A program made the translations under genes and the position numbers. From assembly GCA_963667315.1 (NCBI GenBank), contig OY763325.1:3658001-3722000 (forward strand): a DNA stretch of 64,000 nucleotides. The letters run 5' to 3'. Every line of letters starts with the position of its first letter. The stretch's first letter is position 1. The stretch comes from DAINPP01 sp963667315 (GTDB taxonomy: Bacteria; Thermotogota; Thermotogae; MWEM01). Below the pieces are notes generated by a model, which made no database searches, was not told the DNA's origin, and saw only the letters and a list, made by a program, of their open reading frames with translations. Of the stretch, positions 1 to 8,286 are shown piece after piece.

Positions 1-286
1 GCTCCTGAAAAACCATCGAGACGCCAAGCATATTGGCTTCACGAAAACTTTGAGGCGAATATTTAACACCATCTTTGAAAAGTTCTCCCGAAATTGGATT
101 TTCAACACCTGAGATGATTCTTAGAAGCGTTGACTTTCCCGCTCCATTCTCACCGGCAAAGCCGATGATATCATTCTTGTTTATTTTTAAGTCTATTCCT
201 TTAAGCGCATGGATTCCAGGATATTGTTGTTGAATTCCCTTAACTTCGAAATAACACTTTTTTTCTTCTTGATTAGTTTTATTCAT
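1..286 (-). CDS. Sugar ABC transporter ATP-binding protein (3' part outside window)
   Basis: Only the first 95 codons lie in the window; the gene runs off the left edge. The peptide has a P-loop GENGAGKST at about residue 46 and a Q-loop segment (VSMVFQE) at the truncated end, in the style of RbsA/MglA/XylG ATPases. These have two nucleotide-binding halves and power carbohydrate import. The ATG lies behind an AGAGAGG ribosome binding site. It is the last visible gene of a leftward operon (lyase-like protein, binding protein, two permeases, ATPase). Family assignment is firm; the substrate is unknown. Confidence 0.9.
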   Translation of the reverse strand, partial: MNKTNQEEKKCYFEVKGIQQQYPGIHALKGIDLKINKNDIIGFAGENGAGKSTLLRIISGVENPISGELFKDGVKYSPQSFREANMLGVSMVFQE

Positions 287-333
287 AATTATTTAGACCT
301 CTCTATCATAAAATGGTTGATGACATAAAGCGA

Positions 334-1287
334 TCACTTGACGGTGATACTCTTTGGTCTACCGGTGTTTGATACCAGAGCACCGAATATGATTAATACG
401 CCCATCGCAACATTTCTGATTTCCGGTGTTACGCCCATAAAATTTAAACCGCTGATTAGTACTGTGATTAAAACTGCTCCCAAAACAGTTCCAACAGCTG
501 ACCCTCTTCCGCCACTGAGTGCTATTCCACCCATGACAACAACGGCGATGACTGATAATGTGTAAGAATCTCCCATATATGGGCATGCCGCTTCGAGTAA
601 TGATGATTGCATTGCACCTGCCAGACCGATCAAACCACCATGTATGGTGAATGTAATGATTTGAACTTTCATCACATTTATCCCGGAATACTCTGAGACA
701 TATTCATTGCTGCCAATGGCATAGAGATATCTTCCGAATGATGTGTTCTTAAGGAATACGATTGTTAATAAAACGATGATCAACGGAATCACGATGACAT
801 TTGGAATACCAAAAAGAAAACTGCCCTTTCCCAATGCAAGGAATGAAGGGGATTCAATATTAAGTGGAGATCCTTTAAGGATCAATACCGATGCACCGTT
901 TAGTATTCCCATCATGGCAATTGTAGAAAGGAATGTGGGGATTTTTAATAAGGTTGCAAGAAATCCATTTGCCAAGCCGATTGCGGCACCTACCAAAATA
1001 CCCACAAATAACGCTCCAAAACCAAGAGTAGGTACTGTCATGGCCGTTATTACACCTGAGAATGTCATGGTGGCACCAACAGATATATCTATACTTCCCA
1101 TTATGATAATCATGGACATTCCCATGGAGGCGATAAGCATGATGGACATCTGCTTTAACAAATTACTGAGATTTGTGATGGATAAAAATACAGGATATTG
1201 TATACCGAAAAACAGGATAAGTATTACCAGCAATATAGGAGTCCAATATTTTGATAGTTTTTTGTTGTTTAGTTTTTTTGTGTTCAT
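334..1287 (-). CDS. Sugar ABC transporter permease, RbsC/BPD_transp_2 family
   Basis: This is a membrane protein of about 317 residues with many hydrophobic helices and the family's glycine-rich cytoplasmic stretch (GGIALSGGRGS, near residue 260). Such permeases form the channel for a binding-protein-dependent sugar importer. Two upstream ATGs are in frame, but GGGAGG lies between the first and the third, seven bases before the third, so I start at MNTKK. The gene sits immediately downstream of a second, non-identical permease. The left transporter therefore probably has a heterodimeric membrane part. Confidence 0.9.
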   Translation of the reverse strand: MNTKKLNNKKLSKYWTPILLVILILFFGIQYPVFLSITNLSNLLKQMSIMLIASMGMSMIIIMGSIDISVGATMTFSGVITAMTVPTLGFGALFVGILVGAAIGLANGFLATLLKIPTFLSTIAMMGILNGASVLILKGSPLNIESPSFLALGKGSFLFGIPNVIVIPLIIVLLTIVFLKNTSFGRYLYAIGSNEYVSEYSGINVMKVQIITFTIHGGLIGLAGAMQSSLLEAACPYMGDSYTLSVIAVVVMGGIALSGGRGSAVGTVLGAVLITVLISGLNFMGVTPEIRNVAMGVLIIFGALVSNTGRPKSITVK

Positions 1288-1304
1288 AGACATGCCTCCC
1301 ATAT

Positions 1305-2279
1305 TTATTTCGTAAGGAAAATCTTCCCACGTTTTTGTGAGAATATAACAAGGGAAATTGCAAGTACCAGCAAAATTCCCTTTGCGATATCCTGAACATT
1401 AGAGCCAACACCGAGAAGATTCATTCCATTGTCAAAGATTCCTATTAAAAGAACACCTATAAATGTTCTCATTAAACCGCCAACACCACCCATGATGGAC
1501 GTTCCACCTACAACAACTGCTATGAGTGTATTAAATAGATATTTGTCTCCAAGTCTTGCAGGGGCCATTCCCAGGTATGCAGAAAGCAGGACACAGGCAA
1601 AACCGTTTAAAAGACCCGAAAAGGCAAATGCGATGATTCTGTACTTGTTTACGTTAATTCCCATCTTTTTCATTGATTCCTCGTTACTTCCAATTGCTTT
1701 TATATACATCCCCACTTTAGTCTTTTTACTGATGAATACAAAGATGAAAAAGATAATAAATCCGAATAAGATAACATTGGGTAAGCCTGGAATCAACTGT
1801 CCTGAAGATATCCAACTGAAGTTTCTGTTTCTGATATTAATGTTATATCCATGTGTAATACCTGTGGCAATTCCCTGATATACGAACATCATAGCCAGCG
1901 TGATGATAAAAGAAGGTAATTTCAAAGCGACAATAAGCGTTCCGTTTATCAAACCGGATACAAGTCCGATAACGATAGCCAATATGATGAACCCCGGACC
2001 TCCGTATGGGAAAAAATAGGCTGCCATAATGGAGGAGGAAGAGAGCATGGCACCAACTGATAAATCAATACTTCCCATCATGATTGGGAATGTTTCTCCA
2101 GCTGCTACAAGAAGAAAAACGGTTGATATGGCGAGAATACCGGTTATATTTCTTATTCTGGCAAATGGAGGGAACATGATGGTAAAGATCAGAAAAAGAA
2201 TTCCCAGCAATGCATATGGTAATATGACTATTAATTTTTCCAAACGTGATTTGTTTAAATTTTCTCTGTTAGAAATCAA
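1305..2279 (-). CDS. Sugar ABC transporter permease, RbsC/BPD_transp_2 family
   Basis: This is a polytopic membrane protein of about 324 residues with the permease signature GGTSIMGGVGG near residue 264. It pairs with the downstream permease, from which it is separated by 17 bases. Two starts are possible: a GTG directly abutting the AAAGGAG ribosome binding site, or a TTG eight bases after it. Spacing favours the TTG, giving an N-terminus of MISNREN. Role as a carbohydrate channel subunit is inferred from family and from the neighbouring binding protein and ATPase. Confidence 0.88.
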   Translation of the reverse strand: MISNRENLNKSRLEKLIVILPYALLGILFLIFTIMFPPFARIRNITGILAISTVFLLVAAGETFPIMMGSIDLSVGAMLSSSSIMAAYFFPYGGPGFIILAIVIGLVSGLINGTLIVALKLPSFIITLAMMFVYQGIATGITHGYNINIRNRNFSWISSGQLIPGLPNVILFGFIIFFIFVFISKKTKVGMYIKAIGSNEESMKKMGINVNKYRIIAFAFSGLLNGFACVLLSAYLGMAPARLGDKYLFNTLIAVVVGGTSIMGGVGGLMRTFIGVLLIGIFDNGMNLLGVGSNVQDIAKGILLVLAISLVIFSQKRGKIFLTK

Positions 2280-2347
2280 CAGTTCCACTCCTTTTTCTTT
2301 AAGGCAGACTGATTAGAGATCAGCCTGCCAAAGGATTTTATTAAAAC

Positions 2348-3694
2348 TTAGACACCTTCACCAAATGGTTTGACATCGTCATGGTATGGAATATCTATGA
2401 CCTTATGTTCTAATACATCATCTTCTTTTCTTGTGATGATATCTGCTCTCAGTTTGTCCCCAAGATCATTTGCCGCAAAAATGTAATTGTAAGGGGCACT
2501 TTCAACCGGTGGGATAACCCAGGCGGAGTTGAAGTGATTCAGATACATCTGATAAACTTCTTCGTATTCTCCGGAAGCCATTGAATCTTTATATTCGTTA
2601 GGAATATCGTATCCTCTCGGTTTTTCGAGATAGATCCAGTTTGTAAATCTGTCCGGATAGATAGGCACCAGCAATCCCTGTGGATCCCAGTCGTCCGGAT
2701 GAAGTGTTCTTGACATAAGCGTCCAGTCAAATGGATATTTTTCATCCTGGCAGAATGTGTCTATATACCAATCCACGTTAGCCTTTGTGATACAGACCTG
2801 CATGGTTGACATCATCGTTTCAGGAACCGTTGGTCTCCAGCCGTGTTTCAAATCGTAAACCGTCACAGCCTGTCTACCGGCCATCCAGAATCCATAAATA
2901 CCAAATACGGCATCAAGTCTTCCATTGGCGAGATCTTTCATGTTTGATTTGTTGGCATCCGTTGTAACCTGTACAACATCAAGACCTGCTTCTTCGCATG
3001 CAACTGCTGCTCCAACGTTCATACTTGTATTGGCACCGAATATCCCATCAATTCTGTCACCGTACTGTGCAATCCAGTCCTGAGTTATGGAATAACCTTT
3101 ATCTCTTACAAAATCACCATATTCTTCTGCGATGATGGTGATGTCCGGGTAATGATCCATGAGTGCAGCCTTATAACCTCTAACTCTGTCATTTCCTGCT
3201 TTTGATCCCGGGAATCCCCATAGAACACAAGTTTCTCCTTCACCACCGAGGAATCTTCCCATCTCGAGACCTCCGAGATACCCGTCAACATAGGCATCAG
3301 GTCCGATGAACTGACCATAATATGGACCCGCATCGAGTGGTGTCCACCAGTCAGCTATTTCAAGGATATTTGCATAATAAACTTGTTCTCTGTTGACGAT
3401 GTTTGAAGCCTGAATAACGGATCCGATTGTTGGTGAATAACCAAATATCATCTTTACTCCTGCGGATGAAAAAGATTCAATCTGTGAAAGGAACTTTTCA
3501 GGTCTTCTGTCATCTGTCGCGGCAACATAAACATTTCCTAATGCTTCTACAGCTTCTTTTGCACCTTTGTCAAATGTCAGGAAAAAGTCATTTGCCATCT
3601 GTGCATATGTACAGACCATCTTTTCTTTTGCGGCGAAGCCGACAAAACAAATCATCAAAACACAAACCAAAACGAACAAAAATTTACTCTTCAT
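2348..3694 (-). CDS. Periplasmic sugar-binding protein of ABC transporter
   Basis: The 448-residue protein begins with a signal peptide (MKSKFLFVLVCVLMICFVGFA, apparent signal-peptidase-I site before AKEK) and has no lipobox. The mature part looks like a periplasmic-binding-protein type 1 (Peripla_BP_4) domain, with the usual FGANTSMNVGAA segment. It is longer than the typical 320-350 residues; a tail of about 100 residues follows the binding domain. It delivers the substrate to the two permeases downstream. The ribosome binding site is GAAGGAGG. Ligand cannot be told from sequence; a carbohydrate or polyol is likely. Confidence 0.88.
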   Translation of the reverse strand: MKSKFLFVLVCVLMICFVGFAAKEKMVCTYAQMANDFFLTFDKGAKEAVEALGNVYVAATDDRRPEKFLSQIESFSSAGVKMIFGYSPTIGSVIQASNIVNREQVYYANILEIADWWTPLDAGPYYGQFIGPDAYVDGYLGGLEMGRFLGGEGETCVLWGFPGSKAGNDRVRGYKAALMDHYPDITIIAEEYGDFVRDKGYSITQDWIAQYGDRIDGIFGANTSMNVGAAVACEEAGLDVVQVTTDANKSNMKDLANGRLDAVFGIYGFWMAGRQAVTVYDLKHGWRPTVPETMMSTMQVCITKANVDWYIDTFCQDEKYPFDWTLMSRTLHPDDWDPQGLLVPIYPDRFTNWIYLEKPRGYDIPNEYKDSMASGEYEEVYQMYLNHFNSAWVIPPVESAPYNYIFAANDLGDKLRADIITRKEDDVLEHKVIDIPYHDDVKPFGEGV

Positions 3695-3730
3695 AAAAAA
3701 CCTCCTTCAAAATTTCCCCTTCAGGGATGA

Positions 3731-4369
3731 TCAAAGAACCAGTCTTACCTTGTATTCTCCTCCAAATCCCTCACCACAATAATCTGTTTTGAGGGCATGA
3801 AGTTGATCCTTGAAATATCTTTTTCCAATAGGGGTGTCCCATTTTTTCCCAAATGCTTCAGTTACATCAGATCTGACTTCTCCCAGTTTCCCATAACGTG
3901 GCATGAGACATGGGGTTACACCGTCTATTGCAAACGGTGGATAATGCCATGTTCCCTTGTTTAGTAATACACCTTCATTTGGACCAACAATGAATGCCCT
4001 TGTCTTTTCAGGATCCGGCACTTCAGCGGCAGGGGCGAGTACAAATATGATCTGTTTTCCACCAAGAGGGAAGAAGTATTCATATGTCTCATAATGAACC
4101 TCTGTCCAATCCAGGATTTCACCAAGTGGTTTAGGTTTAACAAAAAGCATACCCATTGAGAATCTGTTGTCCGCCCCGTCAAGATAAGGGATGAGATCCC
4201 AGTATCCTTTCAGGATATCCATTTCAACAGCCGGTTTGACATCAATAGGGTGAAGTGGATATTTTCCTTCTTCCGTTTCCTCAACCCTTCCGACAATCCT
4301 TCCGAATGTGCTGAAATCTTTCATGCTGACTTCGCTGAGTCTTTCAAGTTTTACATCTACTATACCCAT
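3731..4369 (-). CDS. Ureidoglycolate-lyase-like (cupin fold) protein
   Basis: The 212-residue soluble protein resembles the ureidoglycolate lyase/hydrolase family. It has a central beta-rich segment (YETYEYFFPLGGKQIIFVLAP) and the family's KGTWHYPPFAI motif near residues 138-148. It is the first gene of the leftward ABC operon and is preceded by an attenuator leader, so it is probably involved in processing the transported compound. The closely related STM-type cupins act on small sugar acids or ureides. The true reaction is unknown. The only upstream in-frame start is the ATG, with TAGGAGGT in front. Confidence 0.6.
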   Translation of the reverse strand: MGIVDVKLERLSEVSMKDFSTFGRIVGRVEETEEGKYPLHPIDVKPAVEMDILKGYWDLIPYLDGADNRFSMGMLFVKPKPLGEILDWTEVHYETYEYFFPLGGKQIIFVLAPAAEVPDPEKTRAFIVGPNEGVLLNKGTWHYPPFAIDGVTPCLMPRYGKLGEVRSDVTEAFGKKWDTPIGKRYFKDQLHALKTDYCGEGFGGEYKVRLVL

Positions 4370-4457
4370 GTTTCTACCTCCTAAAATTTGAATAAAAACA
4401 CTTTAGTTTATATATAAATAATAAACTATAAAATGATATAACATTAAAAACAACAAA

Positions 4458-4491
4458 ACAAAAAAAGGTGCCTCTCTAAATTAGGCACCTT
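4458..4491 (-). terminator. Attenuator terminator of the leftward ABC operon
   Basis: Read on the minus strand, an eight-base stem (AAGGTGCC / GGCACCTT, 4465-4491) is followed by seven Ts. It lies between a good promoter and the first gene of the operon, about 90 bases before the start codon. It is therefore an attenuator rather than an end-of-operon terminator. Its 5' stem overlaps the candidate second ANTAR hairpin. Confidence 0.8.
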
Positions 4492-4527
4492 AACCCTTAT
4501 CTAAAAGTACATCTGCCATAGATGTAC
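4483..4527 (-). promoter_or_regulatory. Candidate ANTAR-responsive two-hairpin leader (left operon)
   Basis: On the minus strand, hairpin P1 (4507-4527) is a perfect seven-base-pair stem closed around the loop TATGGCA. After nine bases comes AGG-N9-CCT (4483-4497), a weak P2. Its 3' side shares bases with the 5' arm of the terminator, so P2 and terminator exclude each other. The same loop and spacing recur before the rightward operon. ANTAR regulators bind paired hairpins whose loops carry A at position 1 and G at position 4. P1 satisfies this within ATGGCA; P2 here does so poorly. The ANTAR protein is encoded next door. Confidence 0.6.
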
Positions 4528-4551
4528 CACTTATTCAAATTTAACGCTTAC

Positions 4552-4579
4552 AGTATAGCATCGGGAATAAATATGTCAA
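4552..4579 (-). promoter_or_regulatory. Sigma-A promoter of leftward ABC operon
   Basis: Minus strand: -35 TTGACA (4574-4579), 16-base spacer, -10 TATACT (4552-4557). It lies just upstream of the hairpin leader, in the gap downstream of the response regulator gene, so the operon has its own promoter. Confidence 0.75.
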
Positions 4580-4665
4580 ATGCATATATAACTTATTACG
4601 GGTGATTACTGTTGAATAAAAACGATTAGCACGAAAAATCTTGATATTTCATTGTTTTTTACGAA

Positions 4666-5265
4666 TTAATTTTTTTGGTTTAAAGATAGAAGCTTATCGG
4701 CTTCAATGATATCTTTTGCTATTTCAAAGATTTTTTTATTTTTGCTCGAACTCAGTTTTTGTAAATATTTCATAGCATCTTTTTCCTTCATGTTATTTTT
4801 ATCCATGATAATTCCCTTTGCACGTTCAACTAGTTTTCTCGTTTCCAAAGCAGTTTCTTTATCCTTCAACTGTTTTTTTAGATCCTTATATTCTTCAAAT
4901 CTTGACATCACGATTTGAATGGCTGGTTTTAATTCAATTTCATCAACCGGTTTGACGAGGTAATAGAAGACGCCGGCGTCATTAGCCCTTTTAATCAGCT
5001 CTTTCTTTGAATAACCCGTGATGATGATGGAAGGGACGCTGATTTTGTTGTTGATCTTTCTGATAGCTTCGATGCCATCAAGTATCGGCATGTTGATGTC
5101 GATGATTAAAAGATCCGGTTTGTATTCAAGTGCGTATTCAACTGCCTGTTTGCCATTTGTTGCCTGAGCAATTACGTTATAACCAAGATTTTCAAGCGAT
5201 TCTCTGAGTCCCATTAAAACAATGTACTCATCTTCGGCAATCAGAATGTTAAGTTTTTTATCCAT
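4666..5265 (-). CDS. ANTAR-domain response regulator (RNA-binding antiterminator)
   Basis: The 199-residue protein has a receiver domain (residues 5-120; acidic pair E11/D12, phospho-acceptor D56 in LLIIDINMP, conserved T near 83, K near 104). A short coiled linker and a C-terminal ANTAR domain follow (about 140-195, with VERAKGIIM, the conserved alanines and a closing helix). ANTAR proteins such as EutV and NasR bind twin RNA hairpins and stop terminator formation when phosphorylated. The gene follows its kinase by 26 bases. Both adjacent ABC operons have hairpin-plus-terminator leaders, which are the likely targets. Confidence 0.92.
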   Translation of the reverse strand: MDKKLNILIAEDEYIVLMGLRESLENLGYNVIAQATNGKQAVEYALEYKPDLLIIDINMPILDGIEAIRKINNKISVPSIIITGYSKKELIKRANDAGVFYYLVKPVDEIELKPAIQIVMSRFEEYKDLKKQLKDKETALETRKLVERAKGIIMDKNNMKEKDAMKYLQKLSSSKNKKIFEIAKDIIEADKLLSLNQKN

Positions 5266-5291
5266 AATCTTTCCCCCATTTTGAATTCTTT

Positions 5292-7160
5292 TTATGCTTT
5301 TGACAACAACAGTTTCTCCCTCGGTATTCTAATAATTGCCGTAGTTCCATTGTTATTGTATATTTCAAATTTGCCCTTAAAATCATATTTGACAATAGAG
5401 TTTACGAAGAATAAACCCAGGCTTTTTAAGTCTGCGAGTTTAAAATCTTCCGGTAAACCCTTTCCGTTATCAGATACTTTTATGGTCAGTTCTTCTTTGA
5501 TTTCCTTGCAGGATATCTCGATTATGCCGTTTTCAATATCTTTAAAAGCGTGTTTGGTGCAATTGTTCAAAAGTTCGTTTATGATCAGCGAAACACTGGT
5601 CGTCTTGTTGTAAGGGATAAAGATATCCTCAAGATCCAGTTGGATTTCAGGTTGTCCATTGATGACGTAAAAAGATAACAAGGCGTTGATTAATTCTTTT
5701 GTGTTGACGATGCTTCTTCCTTCAACATCTTTGCTCAGTAGATCGTGAATAACTGCTATACTTTTGATTCGTGAAACGATATCTTCGATCAATTCATCAA
5801 AGTTCTGATTATGTGTTTTTTTATAATTGTTTTTCTGCATGATGATGAGACTCGTAATGGTCTGCAGGTTATTTTTAATACGATGATGTGTTTCTTGTAA
5901 TAAGGTTGACTTCCCAAGAAGTCTTGTGTTGTCAATGGCAATTGCCGCCTGTTTTGATAATGTTTTGAGATATTTGAGATGTTTTTCTTCATATGAAAAG
6001 ATAACGTCATATGATGCCACGATCAATGCCGTTTTGTTGGAACGGATGAGAATAGGATAGCAAAGGATACTTTTTATCTTCTTGTTCTGTTTGAATTTTT
6101 TATCAAAATCCAATTCTGCACTACTGCTATAAAAAGGCTTATCTTTTTTCATGATTTCCATAACGACATTTGTTTTCAGTTGAGAAAAATAATCTTTTTT
6201 CTTTTCATGACTGATAAAATCCATAACGGTATGTGTGCTGTCATCAATTAGATAAACACTGCTTGAAGAGGCATTCATGATTTTACTTGAATATTTACAC
6301 ACCATCATGAGCACATCGTTGAGTTCGTAGTTTGAGGTTAGGTATTCCGTTGCTTTGAAGATGGCATCTATAACATCTTCATTTTCCTGCTGAATCAACT
6401 CATATTCATCTTCAATATGCTTGTTAACCGGTTGTCCAGAGATAAGTTGCAATAATTTGACAGGGTTCTTTCTCGCTTCTGAAGAGGGAAGCTGTTCAAC
6501 AATTTTTCCCTCATAGATGATGGAAATTTTATCGGCAACTTTCAAGGCTTCTTCCCACTTATTGGTAACATATATGATTCCGGTTCCGTTTTCCTGAAGT
6601 TTCTTTATCAGGTTAAAAAATATTTCTCTGGATTTTTTGGAAAGACTCTCAGTCGGTTCAAGCATAACGACGATATCCGGTTTGTAATGGTAAAGTTTGG
6701 CAATTTCCAGAACCTTTTTTTCCTCCACGGTGAGTTCATGAACAAATTTTCTGTAATCAATGGTGACGTTTAACTGTCGGAAGATTTCTTCCGTCTTCTT
6801 TTTCAATGCACGATGATTGATTCTCTGGAAAAGACTTTGATTGTCATCTTTGATCAGAAAGAGATTTTCATAGACCTTCAATCCATCAGCCAGCATGGGT
6901 TCTTTGATCAGAAAATTTATCTTTTTTCTGTTAATGTCATCAAGTATTTCTGAAACTTCCTCACCTTTATATTTTATGGAGCCGACAAACTTTTTTTCTT
7001 TACCGAGAAGACAGTTGACGAAAACGCTTTTTCCAACCCCTCTCTCTCCAATCAACGAATGAATCTGTGATTTCTCAAGTGAAAAGTTGACTTCCGTTAA
7101 ATTGATACTGTTGTTCGTGAAAGTTGTTAGCGACGAAATTTCCAATAAGCTATTATGCAT
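5292..7160 (-). CDS. Soluble histidine kinase with N-terminal degenerate sugar-ABC ATPase domain
   Basis: 622 residues, no membrane segment. Residues 1-240 are an RbsA-type ABC ATPase half: Walker A GERGVGKS (38-45) is intact. The Q-loop glutamine is K86, the signature reads ELTVEEKK, the Walker B aspartate is L167 (VVMLEPT), and the switch histidine is N200. It probably binds but does not hydrolyse ATP. A GAF domain (about 265-410), a HisKA_2 box (TH-HRIKNNLQ, H425/H426) and an HATPase domain (N-box near 528, DNGKG at 564) follow. It phosphorylates the ANTAR regulator downstream. I infer that the pseudo-ATPase domain docks on, or mimics, the transporter it controls. Confidence 0.93.
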   Translation of the reverse strand: MHNSLLEISSLTTFTNNSINLTEVNFSLEKSQIHSLIGERGVGKSVFVNCLLGKEKKFVGSIKYKGEEVSEILDDINRKKINFLIKEPMLADGLKVYENLFLIKDDNQSLFQRINHRALKKKTEEIFRQLNVTIDYRKFVHELTVEEKKVLEIAKLYHYKPDIVVMLEPTESLSKKSREIFFNLIKKLQENGTGIIYVTNKWEEALKVADKISIIYEGKIVEQLPSSEARKNPVKLLQLISGQPVNKHIEDEYELIQQENEDVIDAIFKATEYLTSNYELNDVLMMVCKYSSKIMNASSSSVYLIDDSTHTVMDFISHEKKKDYFSQLKTNVVMEIMKKDKPFYSSSAELDFDKKFKQNKKIKSILCYPILIRSNKTALIVASYDVIFSYEEKHLKYLKTLSKQAAIAIDNTRLLGKSTLLQETHHRIKNNLQTITSLIIMQKNNYKKTHNQNFDELIEDIVSRIKSIAVIHDLLSKDVEGRSIVNTKELINALLSFYVINGQPEIQLDLEDIFIPYNKTTSVSLIINELLNNCTKHAFKDIENGIIEISCKEIKEELTIKVSDNGKGLPEDFKLADLKSLGLFFVNSIVKYDFKGKFEIYNNNGTTAIIRIPREKLLLSKA

Positions 7161-7219
7161 TTTCTTAACCCCAGTTATTTGAATAAATATATAGTTCCAA
7201 TATAAAGTTATCTACAGTA

Positions 7220-7248
7220 AGTATAATACAAAAATAAAAAAATTACAA
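7220..7248 (-). promoter_or_regulatory. Promoter of kinase/ANTAR regulator operon
   Basis: Minus strand: TTGTAA (7243-7248), 17-base spacer, TATACT (7220-7225), about 60 bases before the kinase start codon. No hairpin leader follows it, so the regulatory pair appears to be transcribed without attenuation. Confidence 0.65.
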
Positions 7249-7357
7249 ATATAAAAAGGATGGAATAAAATGTTCTGAATTTCGATGGATAAAAGAGTAT
7301 TTGTTTCTTAATAAGAAATAAATATCTGTATTTCATTCTCATTAAGGCTAATCGGAT

Positions 7358-7386
7358 TTGACAGATTTTTCTTTTTGAATTATTAT
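7358..7386 (+). promoter_or_regulatory. Sigma-A promoter of rightward ABC/DhaKL operon
   Basis: TTGACA (7358-7363), 17-base spacer, TATTAT (7381-7386). It drives a leader of about 140 bases containing the hairpin/terminator switch before the first gene at 7536. Confidence 0.8.
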
Positions 7387-7430
7387 CTCGTTGTAGCTTT
7401 TGATGGCTGCAATCAAATTAAATATTAAAT

Positions 7431-7474
7431 TGCGTCTATGGCAGGCGCGTTTTGTATACAGGTAATGGATGCCT
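7431..7474 (+). promoter_or_regulatory. Candidate ANTAR-responsive two-hairpin leader (right operon)
   Basis: P1 is GCGTC / GGCGC (7432-7448) around loop TATGGCA, identical to the loop in the leftward leader. After 11 bases comes P2, AGGT / GCCT (7460-7474), around AATGGAT. Both loops contain A-N-N-G (ATGGCA, ATGGAT), matching the ANTAR consensus of A at 1 and G at 4. The 3' arm of P2 is part of the 5' arm of the downstream terminator, the arrangement needed for antitermination. A further hairpin (TTTGAT / ATCAAA, about 7400-7417) precedes P1. Confidence 0.7.
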
Positions 7475-7501
7475 TTTTTAAAAAAAGAGGCATCTTTTTT
7501 T
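7468..7501 (+). terminator. Attenuator terminator of rightward operon
   Basis: GATGCCTTTTTT pairs with the A-run plus GAGGCATC (7468-7494, one G-U), followed by seven Ts. It sits about 35 bases before the first start codon, inside the leader, and is mutually exclusive with hairpin P2. Confidence 0.85.
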
Positions 7502-7535
7502 ATTTTAATTTCACAACATAAAAGGAGGGATTCAG

Positions 7536-8285
7536 TTGTTAAACGTATTCTATTGCGGAGATCAGGTTTTATTGATTACAACTTATGTTAAGGGGATGAA
7601 CGCATGGACGGACGGTGTGGTTCATGATGAAAGTTTTCATCTCAGAAAAGTATTGGAAGATGATTCGGAGATTAATCTCACTTATTGTCCCACAAGTGAA
7701 GTACAGAGAAACTTTCCGAAACCGGATGAATTGGAAAAGTATGATGTTATCCTTTTCAGTGATGTCGGAACGGATACAGTCATCATGTACGAAGATCGAT
7801 TTAATAATTGTCCGATGGGTGTTGATAGATTGGGCGCCCTCAAAAAATGGACTGAAAACGGTGGAGGTTTCTGTGGAGTAGGTGGCTGGATGTCTTTTGG
7901 CGGAATGTTTGGAATGGCAAAATGGCATAAAACAGCCGTTGAAGAAATACTCCCCGTTACATGTTTTCCGTACGATGACAGAGTGGAGATTTCAGAGGGG
8001 ATGAAACCCGTTATTCTTGAAAAGGATCATGATTTCTTTAAAAATGTTGATTTTGAATCAGCACCTCCGTTGTTCTCCGGATACAATGAAATTCAGGCAA
8101 AACCGGATGGGAAGATTTTAGCCGAATACAATGGCGATCCGATAATCGTCACCGGAAAATACGGAAAGGGAAGAACTATGGCATTTGCAACTGATCCTGC
8201 GCCTCACTGGGGTAGAGGTATGGTTGAATGGAGTGACTACGGTCAGTTCTGGACCAATGTGGTCAAGTGGCTTGGGGGAAAATAA
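7536..8285 (+). CDS. Glutamine-amidotransferase-like (GATase1_like) protein
   Basis: The 249-residue cytoplasmic protein resembles the class I amidotransferase-like family related to STM3548 and ThuA. It has a GGGFCGVGGWMSFGG turn (residues 110-124) with a cysteine at the nucleophile-elbow position, a PVTCFPYDDRVE segment, and the C-terminal GKYGKGRTMAFATDPAPHWG motif. Such proteins commonly accompany carbohydrate transport operons but have no settled reaction. It starts at a TTG six bases after AAAGGAGGG. It is first in an operon with DhaK, DhaL and an ABC importer, ending one base before dhaK. Confidence 0.75.
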   Translation: MLNVFYCGDQVLLITTYVKGMNAWTDGVVHDESFHLRKVLEDDSEINLTYCPTSEVQRNFPKPDELEKYDVILFSDVGTDTVIMYEDRFNNCPMGVDRLGALKKWTENGGGFCGVGGWMSFGGMFGMAKWHKTAVEEILPVTCFPYDDRVEISEGMKPVILEKDHDFFKNVDFESAPPLFSGYNEIQAKPDGKILAEYNGDPIIVTGKYGKGRTMAFATDPAPHWGRGMVEWSDYGQFWTNVVKWLGGK

Positions 8286-8286
8286 A

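Noticed and set aside
334..1315. Plus-strand frames of up to 190 codons opposite the permease genes
   Set aside because: Shadow frames antisense to clear membrane-protein genes, without ribosome binding sites.
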